A stretch of 64,000 bases of DNA. Origin: JANLYC01 sp963815445 (GTDB lineage: Bacteria; Actinomycetota; Actinomycetes; Propionibacteriales; Nocardioidaceae). The stretch covers positions 434,001 through 498,000 of the forward strand of contig CAWFGV010000011.1 in the NCBI GenBank assembly GCA_963815445.1, read 5' to 3'. Positions 31,561-41,760 of the stretch are shown piece by piece; the first letter of the stretch is position 1, and each line of letters opens with the position of its first letter. The notes below the pieces were generated by a model. The model was not told where the DNA came from. It did not search any database and saw only the letters and a list, made by a program, of their open reading frames with translations. Position numbers and translations under genes: made by a program.

Positions 31561-33648
31561 TCCGTGCCGACCCGAGGCTCTGCCGTCGATGCGTCCTACA
31601 ACGCCCGCCATCTGCTCGTCCTCGAGGGTCTCGAGGCTGTGCGCAAGCGCCCGGGCATGTACATCGGTTCGACCGACACCCGTGGCCTCATGCACTGCGT
31701 CTGGGAGATCATCGACAACGGTGTGGACGAGGCCCTGGCCGGCGTCTGTCACCGGATCGACGTCGTGCTCCACGCCGACGGGTCCGTCGAGGTCCGCGAC
31801 GACGGCCGCGGCATCCCCGTCGACATCGAGCCCAAGACCGGACTGTCCGGCGTCGAGGTCGTCTTCACCAAGCTGCACGCGGGTGGCAAGTTCGGCGGTG
31901 GGTCGTACGTCGCCACCGGTGGACTTCACGGCGTCGGCGCATCGGTTGTGAACGCGCTGTCCGCCCGACTCGACGTCGTCGTCGACCGCAGCCCCGCAGG
32001 ATGGGGCATGTCCTTCCAACGCGGCGTGCCCGGCGTCTTCTCCGGTGCCGGCCCGTCAGCCGACTTCACGCCCACACCAGCGAGTCTGACCAAGGTCGGG
32101 AGGGTCAAGAAGGGCGTCTCGGGCACCCGCATCCGGTTCTGGCCGGACCGGCAGATCTTCACCCCCGACGCGACCTACACGTATGACGAGCTCGCGACCC
32201 GGGCGAGGCAGACGTCGTTCATCGTTCCCGGGCTGGCGATCGCCATCCGCGACGAGCGCGGGGACGAGGTCATCGAGGAGACGTTCCGCCACGACGGTGG
32301 GATCGGCGAGTTCTGCGACTACCTGGCGAATGACGACAAGGTCACCGACATCCTTCGGCTGCAGGGCGTCGAACACTTCACCGAGACCGTTCCGGTTCTC
32401 GACGAGCAGGGACACATGACCCCGCAGGATGTCGAGCGCGAGCTCAGTGTGGATGTCGCGCTGCGGTGGGGGCAGGGCTACGACACCGAGATCAGGTCCT
32501 ACGTCAACGTGATCGCTACGCCGAAGGGGGGTACACACGTCTCGGGTTTCGAGCGCGCTCTCACCAAGACCTTCAACGACGTCGTCCGCCAAACGCGAGG
32601 CCTGATGAAGGCGGGGGAGTCCGACCTGCTCAAGGACGACGTGCTCGAGGGACTTACCGCAGTGGTCACGGTGCGTCTCGCCGAGCCCCAGTTCGAAGGT
32701 CAGACCAAAGAGGTGCTGGGCACGCCGGCGGCCCAGCGGATCGTGAGCAAGATCGTCGCGTCGGAGCTGAAGGCCTTCCTCACGTCCAACAAGAAGGGCC
32801 AGAAACCGCAGGCCCGTGCCCTGCTGGAGAAAGTCGTCAGCGCAGCGCGTACGCGGGTCGCGGCGCGCCAGCAGCGCGACACCCAGCGACGCAAGAACGC
32901 GCTCGAGTCCAGCGCGTTGCCGGCCAAGCTCGCGGACTGTCGCAGCAACGACGTCGAGCGCAGCGAGCTCTTCATCGTCGAGGGTGACTCAGCGCTCGGC
33001 ACGGCCAAGCTCGCGCGCGACTCGGAGTACCAGGCCCTGCTACCCATCCGCGGCAAGATCCTCAACACACAGAAGAAGTCAGCCGGCGAGATGCTGCAGA
33101 ACGTCGAGTGTGCGTCGATCATCCAGGTCGTGGGGGCGGGCAGCGGCCGGACCTTCGACCTCGAGCAGGCGCGCTACGGCAAGATCATCTTCATGGCCGA
33201 CGCCGATACCGACGGTTCACACATTCGGTGTCTCCTCGCGACGCTCTTCCACAAGCACATGCGCGGCTTGCTCGAAGCCAAGCGGATCTACTCCGCGGTG
33301 CCGCCGTTGCACCGCATCGAGCTCACCAACCCCAAGAAGGGGATGGACAAGTACATCTACACGTACTCCGACGACGAGCTGCAGCGCCGGCTCGCGGAGC
33401 TCAGCAAGAAGGGTGTGCGCTGGAAGGACCCCGTCCAGCGCTACAAGGGGCTCGGTGAGATGGATGCACATCAGCTCGCCGAGACCACCATGGATCCGCG
33501 CCACCGCACGCTGCGCCGCATCACGATCGATGACGCCGAGGGAGCCGAGCAGATCTTCGAGCTCTTGATGGGTAACGACGTAGCGCCGCGCAAGGAGTTC
33601 ATCGTGCAGGGCGCCTACGAGCTGGACCTCGACGCCATCGACGCGTAG
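31552..33648 (+). CDS. parE: DNA topoisomerase IV subunit B (type IIA, ATPase subunit)
   Basis: A 698-residue B subunit. The GHKL ATPase has EIIDNGVDEALAG (Asn/Glu), DDGRGIPVDI and GGLHGVGASVVNALS. The transducer and Toprim follow, with EGDSALGTAK and DADTDGSHIR holding the catalytic Glu/Asp set, then QRYKGLGEMDAHQL near the C-terminus. It removes supercoils and decatenates chromosomes with the A subunit encoded at 45.0-47.5 kb. ParE rather than GyrB is chosen from synteny with sigA and parC and because the partner lacks a GyrA box; gyrB is expected near dnaA elsewhere. GTG 31552 or 31564 is the start. Confidence 0.9.
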   Translation: MRSSVPTRGSAVDASYNARHLLVLEGLEAVRKRPGMYIGSTDTRGLMHCVWEIIDNGVDEALAGVCHRIDVVLHADGSVEVRDDGRGIPVDIEPKTGLSGVEVVFTKLHAGGKFGGGSYVATGGLHGVGASVVNALSARLDVVVDRSPAGWGMSFQRGVPGVFSGAGPSADFTPTPASLTKVGRVKKGVSGTRIRFWPDRQIFTPDATYTYDELATRARQTSFIVPGLAIAIRDERGDEVIEETFRHDGGIGEFCDYLANDDKVTDILRLQGVEHFTETVPVLDEQGHMTPQDVERELSVDVALRWGQGYDTEIRSYVNVIATPKGGTHVSGFERALTKTFNDVVRQTRGLMKAGESDLLKDDVLEGLTAVVTVRLAEPQFEGQTKEVLGTPAAQRIVSKIVASELKAFLTSNKKGQKPQARALLEKVVSAARTRVAARQQRDTQRRKNALESSALPAKLADCRSNDVERSELFIVEGDSALGTAKLARDSEYQALLPIRGKILNTQKKSAGEMLQNVECASIIQVVGAGSGRTFDLEQARYGKIIFMADADTDGSHIRCLLATLFHKHMRGLLEAKRIYSAVPPLHRIELTNPKKGMDKYIYTYSDDELQRRLAELSKKGVRWKDPVQRYKGLGEMDAHQLAETTMDPRHRTLRRITIDDAEGAEQIFELLMGNDVAPRKEFIVQGAYELDLDAIDA

Positions 33649-33884
33649 TTGTTGGTGTGTCCGGGGCCGTCCTCACCGGGACCGGGTGCAAAGCAGACGC
33701 GACGTGCACATATCCGCTCCGCAGGTCCACACAACCGGACCCACCCCGACACAGCCGCAGGAACCGTCGCAATCACGGTCGACCCGTCGATCCCGAGCAG
33801 CGTGCTCCCAAAGCGCGCTCAACAGGTGGCCAACCGTGGACACCACGACCAAGGCGCGATAGACAGAGGGCATGTGGTGGCCGT

Positions 33885-33904
33885 CACACGCTGCTCGGCG
33901 TGTG
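33885..33904 (+). promoter_or_regulatory. Inverted repeat CACACGC-N6-GCGTGTG before the sugar cluster
   Basis: Perfect 7-bp arms just upstream of the GGAGGAGGA ribosome site of the binding-protein gene. A second small repeat GAGCA-GCG-TGCTC is at 33795-33807. Either could be an operator, or the first an mRNA hairpin near the ribosome site. The 277-bp gap 33649-33925 holds no gene I can support. Confidence 0.4.
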
Positions 33905-33925
33905 GCACCCGGCTGGAGGAGGATC

Positions 33926-35275
33926 ATGAAGCGATCGATCAGGCAGCGGTTGGCCGTTGGCGGTTTGTTGGCATCTGTGGCCTTGGTCACGACGGGTTGC
34001 CTGCAGGACCCGAACGCCGCCAGCGCAGGTGCCGCAGGGCTCAACGGTTACGTCGACGGCGGCACGCCTGACGGCGACAAGGTCGTGACGATCCTCGGGG
34101 CGTTCGGCGGTGACGAGCAGAAGAACTTCGAGGCGTCGCTGGCGGACTTCGAGAAGTCAACCGGCATCGACATCCAGTACACCGCAGACCAGGACTTCAC
34201 CACGACGGTGAAGCAGAAGGTCAACTCCGGCGACGCCCCGGACATCGGCCTGTTCCCGCAGCCCGGTGGACTGCTCGAGCTGGCGGCACAGGGCAAGGTG
34301 CAACCGATCGACACGTTCCTCGACTACGACACTCTCGACCGGACCCTGGTGCCCGGGTTCCTCGACGCGTCACGGCTCAAGGGCCGCGTTTACGGGGCTC
34401 CCATGCGGCTCGCCGTGAAGAGCATCGTCTGGTACCCGAAGGCAGCCTACGAGAAGCTCGGCTACTCCACCTCGCCGAAGTCGATCCAGGAGCTCGCGAC
34501 CATCGCCGACAAGATCAAGGCCAGTGGGACCACCCCGTGGTGCATGACCTGGGGGTCAGACCAGGCGACGGGTTGGGTCGGCACGGACTGGATCGAGGAG
34601 CTCGTGCTCCGCATGTGGGGCCCTGACGTCTACGACCAGTGGGTCAACCACGAGATCCCGTTCGACGACCCGAAGATCGTCAAGGCCTTCGACGAGTACC
34701 GCAAGCTCCTGTTCACCGACGGCAACACGTACGGCGGGGTCAAGACCGTCCTGAACGAAGATTTCGGCAATGCGATGAATCCGGCCTTCAAGAGCCCGCC
34801 GAAGTGTTATCTCATGCGTCAGGGCAACTTCATCACCACGTTCCTCCCCAAGGACGTGCAGGCCAACCTGGACAAGGACGTCGGCATCTTCGTCTACCCG
34901 CCCTACGAGGGCGGCTACCAGGGTCAGCCGATCATGGGTGGTGGCGACATTGCGGCCCTGTTCAACGGTAACGACCCCGACGCGATCAAGGTCATGCAGT
35001 TCCTGACCTCCGACAAGTTCGGGGTGCAGTGGGCGCAGGCCGGCGGGTGGCTCTCGCCGCACACGACCTTCGACCAGTCGAACTACCCCGATGACACCAC
35101 CCGCAAGATGGCCGAGATCGCCTACGGCGCAGACGTCTTCCGGTACGACGCCTCCGACGTCATGCCGAAGGAGGTTGGCTCCGGGTCGTTCTGGACCGGC
35201 ATGGTCGAGTGGGCTGGGGGCAAGAGCTCCGAGGCGGTCACGACCGAGATCAACGACTCGTGGCCCGCGTCATGA
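33926..35275 (+). CDS. Carbohydrate ABC transporter substrate-binding lipoprotein
   Basis: A 449-residue solute-binding protein of the sugar-transport (CUT1) type. The signal peptide has KRSIRQR, a hydrophobic core and the lipobox VTTGC at about residue 24, so it is lipid-anchored on the outer face. TILGAFGGDEQKNFEASLAD is the mature start, and GDAPDIGLFPQPGGLLELA, GRVYGAPMRLAVKSIVWY and AALFNGNDPDAIKVMQFLTS are typical binding-protein blocks. ATG 33926 has a strong GGAGGAGGA. Its TGA overlaps the ATG of the first permease. Ligand is inferred from cluster enzymes as an alpha-galactoside or fructose-containing oligosaccharide. Confidence 0.93.
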   Translation: MKRSIRQRLAVGGLLASVALVTTGCLQDPNAASAGAAGLNGYVDGGTPDGDKVVTILGAFGGDEQKNFEASLADFEKSTGIDIQYTADQDFTTTVKQKVNSGDAPDIGLFPQPGGLLELAAQGKVQPIDTFLDYDTLDRTLVPGFLDASRLKGRVYGAPMRLAVKSIVWYPKAAYEKLGYSTSPKSIQELATIADKIKASGTTPWCMTWGSDQATGWVGTDWIEELVLRMWGPDVYDQWVNHEIPFDDPKIVKAFDEYRKLLFTDGNTYGGVKTVLNEDFGNAMNPAFKSPPKCYLMRQGNFITTFLPKDVQANLDKDVGIFVYPPYEGGYQGQPIMGGGDIAALFNGNDPDAIKVMQFLTSDKFGVQWAQAGGWLSPHTTFDQSNYPDDTTRKMAEIAYGADVFRYDASDVMPKEVGSGSFWTGMVEWAGGKSSEAVTTEINDSWPAS

Positions 35276-36420
35276 GCGGCGATACCGCGGTCGCTGAAGC
35301 ACCGGTAGGCCACCCAGAGGAGTCGGCCGGACCCGAAGGCGCCAACTGGGGCAAGCTGGGGATCGGCGTTGCCGGCATGGTGCTGGTGGCGTGGGGCCTG
35401 GCCAACCTGTTCCTGTCCTTCGGCTACTACCCGGAGAAGTACCCCGGCAAGGTAGCCATCGGCATCCTGGCACTGGTGGCCGGTGTGGGTGGCGCGGCCG
35501 TGCTCTTCTACTTCCTCAACATGTTCGTCGAGGGGCTGCCGTCGCGGTGGTCGCAGCTGATCATGCCGTACGCGTACGTGCTGCCCGGCGTGGCGTTCAT
35601 CTCGGTGATGCTGCTCTACCCGGCCATCCAGACGATCAACTACTCCTTTGCCAACGCTGACAGTACGAAGTACATCGGTTTCGACAATTACCGCGCGATC
35701 TTCGGTGAGTCCGATTTCCGACAGTCCCTGTTCAACAATCTGCTGTGGTTGCTGATCGTGCCGGCGGCTTCGGTCGCCATCGGGCTTGTGGTCGCGGTGC
35801 TCGCCGACAAGCTGTCGACCACGGGGGAGAAGGTCGCGAAGTCGTTCGTCTTCGTGCCCATGGCGATCTCGTTCGTCGGCGCATCTGCGATCTGGGGTCT
35901 GGTCTACTACTACAACAGCCCGGATCAGGCGCAGACGGGACTCCTCAATGCGATCTGGACCAGCTTCGGGGGTGACCCTCAGACCTGGCTGCAGAACTCC
36001 GGCTTCCGGCTCAACTCCATTCTCATGATGGTGATCCTCGTGTGGCTGCAGGTTGGCTTCGCGATGATCCTGCTGTCCTCGGCCATCAAGGGAGTGCCCG
36101 AAGACACGCTCGAGGCTGCGCGCATCGACGGAGCCAGCGAGTGGAAGACGTTCTGGCAGGTGGTCGTCCCGCAGATCAAGGGAACGATGATCACGGTCTA
36201 CATCACCGTGGTCATCCTCGTGCTCAAGGTCTTCGACATCGTGTACGTGCTCACGAACGGCAACTTCAAGAGCAACGTCATCGCCAACCTGTTCTTCAAC
36301 GAGCTGTTCGCCAACGACCAGGCCGGCAGGGCGTCGGCGATCGTGGTCATCTTGCTGATCGCCGTCACGCCGGTCCTGTATTACCAAGTGCGGCACTTCA
36401 GGCAGGAGGAGATGAACTGA
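35272..36420 (+). CDS. Sugar ABC transporter permease (MalF/MsmF type)
   Basis: A 382-residue inner-membrane subunit with about eight helices. Two extra helices precede the usual six, as in MalF-like subunits. The EAA loop that docks the ATPase is VPEDTLEAARIDGASEWKTF (positions about 265-285). YAYVLPGVAFISVMLLYPAI is the conserved first core helix, and VLKVFDIVYVLTNGNF the last-third block. Starts by ATGA overlap with the binding-protein gene and ends with TGATG overlap to the next permease, so the three genes are coupled. Confidence 0.93.
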   Translation: MSGDTAVAEAPVGHPEESAGPEGANWGKLGIGVAGMVLVAWGLANLFLSFGYYPEKYPGKVAIGILALVAGVGGAAVLFYFLNMFVEGLPSRWSQLIMPYAYVLPGVAFISVMLLYPAIQTINYSFANADSTKYIGFDNYRAIFGESDFRQSLFNNLLWLLIVPAASVAIGLVVAVLADKLSTTGEKVAKSFVFVPMAISFVGASAIWGLVYYYNSPDQAQTGLLNAIWTSFGGDPQTWLQNSGFRLNSILMMVILVWLQVGFAMILLSSAIKGVPEDTLEAARIDGASEWKTFWQVVVPQIKGTMITVYITVVILVLKVFDIVYVLTNGNFKSNVIANLFFNELFANDQAGRASAIVVILLIAVTPVLYYQVRHFRQEEMN

Positions 36421-37283
36421 TGAGCCTCATGGTGATGCGTGACGGGCGTCGTCGCAGCTGGGCCGCGATCATCACGATGGTCCTGCTCGTCGTGCTGTGG
36501 ACGTTGCCGACGGTCGGTCTGCTCGTGACGTCGTTCCGTGACCGCGTCGACGCGACCGAGTCGGGGTGGTGGCGCGCGCTGTTCAACCCGTTCGGCACGA
36601 GCTGGACGTTCGACAACTACAAGACCGTCTTCCAGGACGCCGATCTCGGCGCAGGGTTCCTCAACAGCATGCTGGTGGCGATCCCGGCCACGATCATCCC
36701 GATCCTGTTTGCGGCCTTCGCGGCCTACGCTTTCACGTTCATGGACTTCCGTGGCAAAGACGTCATCTTCGTGCTCGTGGTCGCGGTTCTCGTGGTGCCG
36801 ATCCAGGTGGCCTTCTCGCCGATGCTCAACCTGTTGGGCCCTAACGGTCTCGGCATCTCCGGGCAGTACATCGCGGTCTGGCTGTTGCACACCGGCTTCG
36901 GCATGCCGTTGGCGATCTACACGCTGCGCAACTACATGACGACGTTGCCGCGCACCGTGATCGAGTCGGCGAAGATCGACGGAGCGACGCACTACCAGAC
37001 GTTCTGGCGACTGATCCTGCCGATGTCGGTGCCGGTGCTGGCTGCGTTCGCGATCCTGCAGTTCCTGTGGGTCTGGAACGACCTGCTGATCGCCAAGCTG
37101 TTCCTCAAGTCTGACAACAGCACTGTGATCGTCAAGCTGCAGCAGCTGCTGGGTTCGCAAGGACAGGGTCAGGAGCTGCTGACGGCCGGTGCCTTCATCT
37201 CGATGGTCGTGCCCGTGCTGGTCTTCTTCGCATTGCAGCGGTACTTCGTCCGTGGACTGACCTCGGGAGCCGTCAAGGGTTGA
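36420..37283 (+). CDS. Sugar ABC transporter permease (MalG/MsmG type)
   Basis: A 287-residue six-helix permease, the partner of the preceding subunit. The EAA loop is LPRTVIESAKIDGATHYQTF, followed by WRLILPMSVPVLAAFAI. The C-terminus FFALQRYFVRGLTSGAVKG is the classic MalG-family ending. It overlaps both neighbours (TGATG upstream; TTGA downstream with the alpha-galactosidase), so the transporter and the hydrolase are made together. Confidence 0.95.
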   Translation: MSLMVMRDGRRRSWAAIITMVLLVVLWTLPTVGLLVTSFRDRVDATESGWWRALFNPFGTSWTFDNYKTVFQDADLGAGFLNSMLVAIPATIIPILFAAFAAYAFTFMDFRGKDVIFVLVVAVLVVPIQVAFSPMLNLLGPNGLGISGQYIAVWLLHTGFGMPLAIYTLRNYMTTLPRTVIESAKIDGATHYQTFWRLILPMSVPVLAAFAILQFLWVWNDLLIAKLFLKSDNSTVIVKLQQLLGSQGQGQELLTAGAFISMVVPVLVFFALQRYFVRGLTSGAVKG

Positions 37284-39427
37284 GCGTGGACCCGATCCAC
37301 CTCCGCCGTGGGGGCGTGAGCCTGGTGCTCACGCCCTCATCGCTTGGTGCACCCGTGGTGAGGCACTGGGGCGCCGATCTGGGGCCGCTGGCTCCGACGG
37401 ACCTGGCCGCGCTGGCCGAGCTGCACCGACCCGGCGTGCCGCAGTCGGCGCTCGACGTCCCGCGATCCTTGTCGGTGGTACCGACGGGGGCCTCGGGCTT
37501 CACCGGGACGCCTGCCGTCGAAGGCTTCCGGCTGACCGGCCAGGCAACCGGCCGGACGCCGTCCTGGAGCGGCTGGACCGCCACCGCCAGCGACGACCTG
37601 CTGACCCTAGGGGCGCGCGACGACGAGGCCGGGCTAGGCGTCGAGGTCGATCTCGGACTTTCGCCGGAGGGTCTCCTGCGCCTCAGGACGACGCTGACCA
37701 ACCTGGCCCCGGGACCGTATGCCGTCGAGGCCGTCCGCAACGTGCTCCCCGTGGGTGCGCGTGCGACGGAGCTCCTCGACCTGACCGGACGATGGATCCG
37801 CGAACGGGTCCCGCAACGTCACCCGTGGCACCAGGGCAAGTTCTCGCGCGAGTCCCGTCATGGGCGGCCGGGCCATGACGCCACGCTGCTATTAGTTGCC
37901 GGTGAGCCGGGTTTCTCGTTCCGTGGTGGCGAGGTCTGGGGTGTCCATGTCGCGTGGAGCGGCGACCATGCGACGTACGCCGAACGCACCGCCGCGGGCG
38001 AGTGCCTGCTCGCGGGTGGTGAGCTGCTCGGGCCGGGGGAGATCGTGATCGGCGAGGGCGAGAGCTACCCGACCCCCTGGCTCTTCGGCTCGTACGCCGC
38101 CCAGGGGTTGGACGAGATGAGTGCCAGACTGCACGACTGGGTCAGGCAGCATGCTCCGCATCCCGACGTGGCTCGGCCGGTCGTGCTGAACACCTGGGAG
38201 GCCACCTACTTCGACCACGACCACGACCGGCTCATTGCGCTGGCCGATGCGGCAGCCGAGCTCGGCGTCGAACGCTTCGTGCTCGACGACGGCTGGTTCT
38301 CCGGGCGGCGGCATGACCGCGCCGCTCTGGGCGACTGGACCGTCGACCGAGAGGTACATCCGGACGGACTACACCCGTTGATCGAGCACGTACGGTCGCA
38401 GGGGATGGACTTCGGTCTGTGGGTCGAGCCCGAGATGGTCAACGTCGACTCCGACCTTGCCCGTGTACATCCGGACTGGCTGCTGCGCGGACGCAGCGAG
38501 CTGCCGGAGGAGTGGCGCCACCAGCAGGTGCTCGACCTGCAGACTCCGGAGGCGTTCGCCCACGTTCGCGACGCGCTCACGGCCCTGCTCGACGAGTACC
38601 CGATCAGCTTCGTCAAGTGGGACCACAACCGCGACGTCACCGACGCCCTGCACGACGGCCGCCCGGCCGTCCACGGCCAGACCCGCGCCCTGTACGCGCT
38701 GCTGGACGGGCTGCGCGACGCCCACCCCGGCGTGGAGTTCGAGAGCTGCGCGTCCGGCGGCGCTCGGATCGACCTCGAGATCCTGAGCCGGACGGACCGG
38801 ATCTGGCCGAGCGACACGACCGACCCACTGGAGCGTCAGCACATCCAGCGGTGGACGAGTCTGCTCGTGCCGCCGGAGATGATCGGTGCACACATCGGCG
38901 CGCCGGTCGCCCACACGACGGGGCGGTCACACAGGTTGGCTTTCCGCGCCGCCACCGCGCTGCTCGGGCACTTCGGCATCGAGTGGGACATCACTGCGCT
39001 GACGCGGGAGGAGCGCACGGAGCTGGCAGGCTGGATCGAGCTCCGCAAGCGCGTCCGTGCGGTCGTCACCGCAGGCGCGCTCGTCCGGCCGGACCATCCC
39101 GACCCGGCGGTCGTGGTCACAGGCGTGGTCGACGCCGGCGCGTCGGCCGGGTACTTCGTCATTGCGGTCGTTGCCAGTACGGCGACCCAGGCGCCCACCC
39201 CGGTAGTGCTGGCGGGTCTCGAACCGGACCGCCGGTACCGGGTCCGGTCCGTGACCCCTGCCGGGTCAACGAGCCATGTGATCGACCGCGCCACCACCTG
39301 GCTCGACGGCGACGGCGTCGATGTGGTGGGCCGCGTGCTCATGTCCGCGGGGGTCCAACTTCCAGCGACGCCGCCCGAAACGGCATACGTGCTCGAGGTC
39401 CGCGCCGTCGACTCTACGGCGGCCTGA
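37280..39427 (+). CDS. Alpha-galactosidase, GH36
   Basis: A 715-residue GH36 retaining alpha-galactosidase releasing galactose from melibiose, raffinose or stachyose. An N-terminal beta-sandwich is followed by the barrel with VLDDGWFSGRR, the GLWVEPEMVN block, the nucleophile region FVKWDHNRDV, the conserved ESCASGGARIDLEIL and the acid/base region IWPSDTTDPLER. No signal peptide is present, so hydrolysis is cytosolic after import. TTG 37280 overlaps the permease stop; GTG 37286 is an alternative. Linkage to transporter and a GH32-like gene argues for raffinose-family sugars. Confidence 0.93.
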   Translation: MSVDPIHLRRGGVSLVLTPSSLGAPVVRHWGADLGPLAPTDLAALAELHRPGVPQSALDVPRSLSVVPTGASGFTGTPAVEGFRLTGQATGRTPSWSGWTATASDDLLTLGARDDEAGLGVEVDLGLSPEGLLRLRTTLTNLAPGPYAVEAVRNVLPVGARATELLDLTGRWIRERVPQRHPWHQGKFSRESRHGRPGHDATLLLVAGEPGFSFRGGEVWGVHVAWSGDHATYAERTAAGECLLAGGELLGPGEIVIGEGESYPTPWLFGSYAAQGLDEMSARLHDWVRQHAPHPDVARPVVLNTWEATYFDHDHDRLIALADAAAELGVERFVLDDGWFSGRRHDRAALGDWTVDREVHPDGLHPLIEHVRSQGMDFGLWVEPEMVNVDSDLARVHPDWLLRGRSELPEEWRHQQVLDLQTPEAFAHVRDALTALLDEYPISFVKWDHNRDVTDALHDGRPAVHGQTRALYALLDGLRDAHPGVEFESCASGGARIDLEILSRTDRIWPSDTTDPLERQHIQRWTSLLVPPEMIGAHIGAPVAHTTGRSHRLAFRAATALLGHFGIEWDITALTREERTELAGWIELRKRVRAVVTAGALVRPDHPDPAVVVTGVVDAGASAGYFVIAVVASTATQAPTPVVLAGLEPDRRYRVRSVTPAGSTSHVIDRATTWLDGDGVDVVGRVLMSAGVQLPATPPETAYVLEVRAVDSTAA

Positions 39428-39430
39428 GCC

Positions 39431-40387
39431 GTGCTCGACCTGGTCGACCACTGGGTCTGGGACTTCTGGCTGGCCGACGACCTGACGTCGTACCACGCGT
39501 TCTTCCTCAAGGCGCCGCGCACGTTGGGCGACCCCGAGCTGCGGCACCGCAACGCGTCCGTCGGACATGCCGTCTCAACCGATCTCGTGACCTGGCAGGT
39601 CCTCGACGACGCACTCACGCCGGCAGCGCCGCCGGCGTTCGACGACCTCGCGATCTGGACCGGAAGCGTCGTCCGTGATGACGCCGGACGGTGGCGCACG
39701 TTCTACACCGGGCTCTCGAGCTCCGACGACGGACTCGTCCAGCGCATCGGATGTGCGCTGTCCGAGGACCTCAGGCACTGGAGGAGGACGTCGGTAGTCG
39801 GCCTGGGCGTGGCGGATCCGCGCTTCTACGAGAAGCTCACCGCCGCGAGCTGGCCGGACGAGTCCTGGCGCGATCCGTGGATCGTGCGCGACAACGACGG
39901 TGCCTGGCACGCGTACGTGTCGGCGCGCGCCGGAACGGGCCGCGGCCTCGGTGTCGTCGGACATGCCGTCTCGGCGGACCTCGAGAGCTGGCAGGTCGGG
40001 CCCCCGCTGAGCGACCCCGGTGGCGGGTTCGAGTGGCTCGAGGTGATCTCGCTCGAACAGGTCGAGGGTCGATGGGTGCTGATGTTCTCCTGCCTCGCCG
40101 CGGAGATGGTCGACGCCGTCGGAGGAAGCGGCGGGGTCTGGACGGTGGCGGTCGACGGACCGGGGGCGCGTGTCGACGTGCGGCGCGCAGTCCGGCTGAC
40201 GAGCGAGGACCTGTATGTCGGCAAGCTGGTGCGCGATCGCGCCGGACACTGGCAGCTGCTCGCCTTCCGGAACCGTGACGAGTCGGGAGCGTTCACCGGC
40301 GGTCTCATCGACCCGGTCCCGGTGGCCTGGAACGACGCGGGGACCGGCCTGGTGATGACCGGTGGAATCGCCAGGTGGCGGCCATGA
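39431..40387 (+). CDS. Glycoside hydrolase, GH32/GH43/GH68-like five-bladed propeller
   Basis: A 318-residue intracellular hydrolase of the furanosidase clan, closest by motif to GH32. The start has HWVWDFWLADD, where the nucleophile Asp is expected. WRDPWIVRDNDG is the RDP block that contacts fructosyl or arabinosyl groups, and GGFEWLEVISLEQ supplies the candidate acid/base Glu in place of the usual EC motif. It lacks the C-terminal beta-sandwich of classic invertases. The likely substrate is a beta-fructoside such as sucrose or the fructosyl end of raffinose. A GH43 activity is possible. Three bp after the galactosidase stop. Confidence 0.75.
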   Translation: MLDLVDHWVWDFWLADDLTSYHAFFLKAPRTLGDPELRHRNASVGHAVSTDLVTWQVLDDALTPAAPPAFDDLAIWTGSVVRDDAGRWRTFYTGLSSSDDGLVQRIGCALSEDLRHWRRTSVVGLGVADPRFYEKLTAASWPDESWRDPWIVRDNDGAWHAYVSARAGTGRGLGVVGHAVSADLESWQVGPPLSDPGGGFEWLEVISLEQVEGRWVLMFSCLAAEMVDAVGGSGGVWTVAVDGPGARVDVRRAVRLTSEDLYVGKLVRDRAGHWQLLAFRNRDESGAFTGGLIDPVPVAWNDAGTGLVMTGGIARWRP

Positions 40388-40477
40388 CGACCGGCCCGGA
40401 CGATGGGATCGGAGCGTGGCTGGGGTCGGGCAGGACCACGGGCTGGTCCGCCGGTGGCGGTGGACACCGGCCGTGAC

Positions 40478-40530
40478 TAGGGTGGCGAGCGTCACCTTTT
40501 ACGAAGGATCGTCCGGCACGTACCTGCCGG
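40478..40530 (+). promoter_or_regulatory. Possible promoter and hairpin before the sugar ATPase gene
   Basis: TAGGGT (40478-40483) is a good actinobacterial -10 and would give a 55-60-nt leader. In it CCGGCA-CGTACC-TGCCGG (40513-40530) forms a perfect 6-bp hairpin just before AAAGGA, the ribosome site. The ATPase gene may thus be expressed apart from the upstream genes. Confidence 0.4.
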
Positions 40531-40548
40531 TGAAAGGACAATACTGTT

Positions 40549-41631
<1,083 letters not shown>

Positions 41632-41650
41632 TCTCCTTCTCACCCACCCC

Positions 41651-41681
41651 GCTGACCCCCGGCTTCGTGCTGGGGGTCAGC
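41651..41681 (+). terminator. Terminator after the sugar ATPase gene
   Basis: GCTGACCCCC (41651-41660) pairs with GGGGGTCAGC (41672-41681). Three further pairs inside leave a TTCGT loop. It marks the end of the sugar cluster 20 nt after the stop. Confidence 0.8.
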
Positions 41682-41748
41682 GCTGTCACAGGCACGGTGG
41701 GGACAGGCGCCGACCGAAAACTGGTCGCGACTCCGCCGAGCTCTCACC

Positions 41749-41754
41749 CACACT
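41749..41754 (+). promoter_or_regulatory. -10 hexamer CACACT, leaderless promoter
   Basis: CACACT ends 6 nt before the ATG at 41761 of the GNAT gene. Confidence 0.5.
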
Positions 41755-41760
41755 GGGGCA

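Noticed and set aside
31552..33648. Reading the B subunit as GyrB
   Set aside because: The A subunit nearby lacks a GyrA box and the locus matches the sigA-parE-parC order; gyrBA is expected near dnaA. The call remains family-based.
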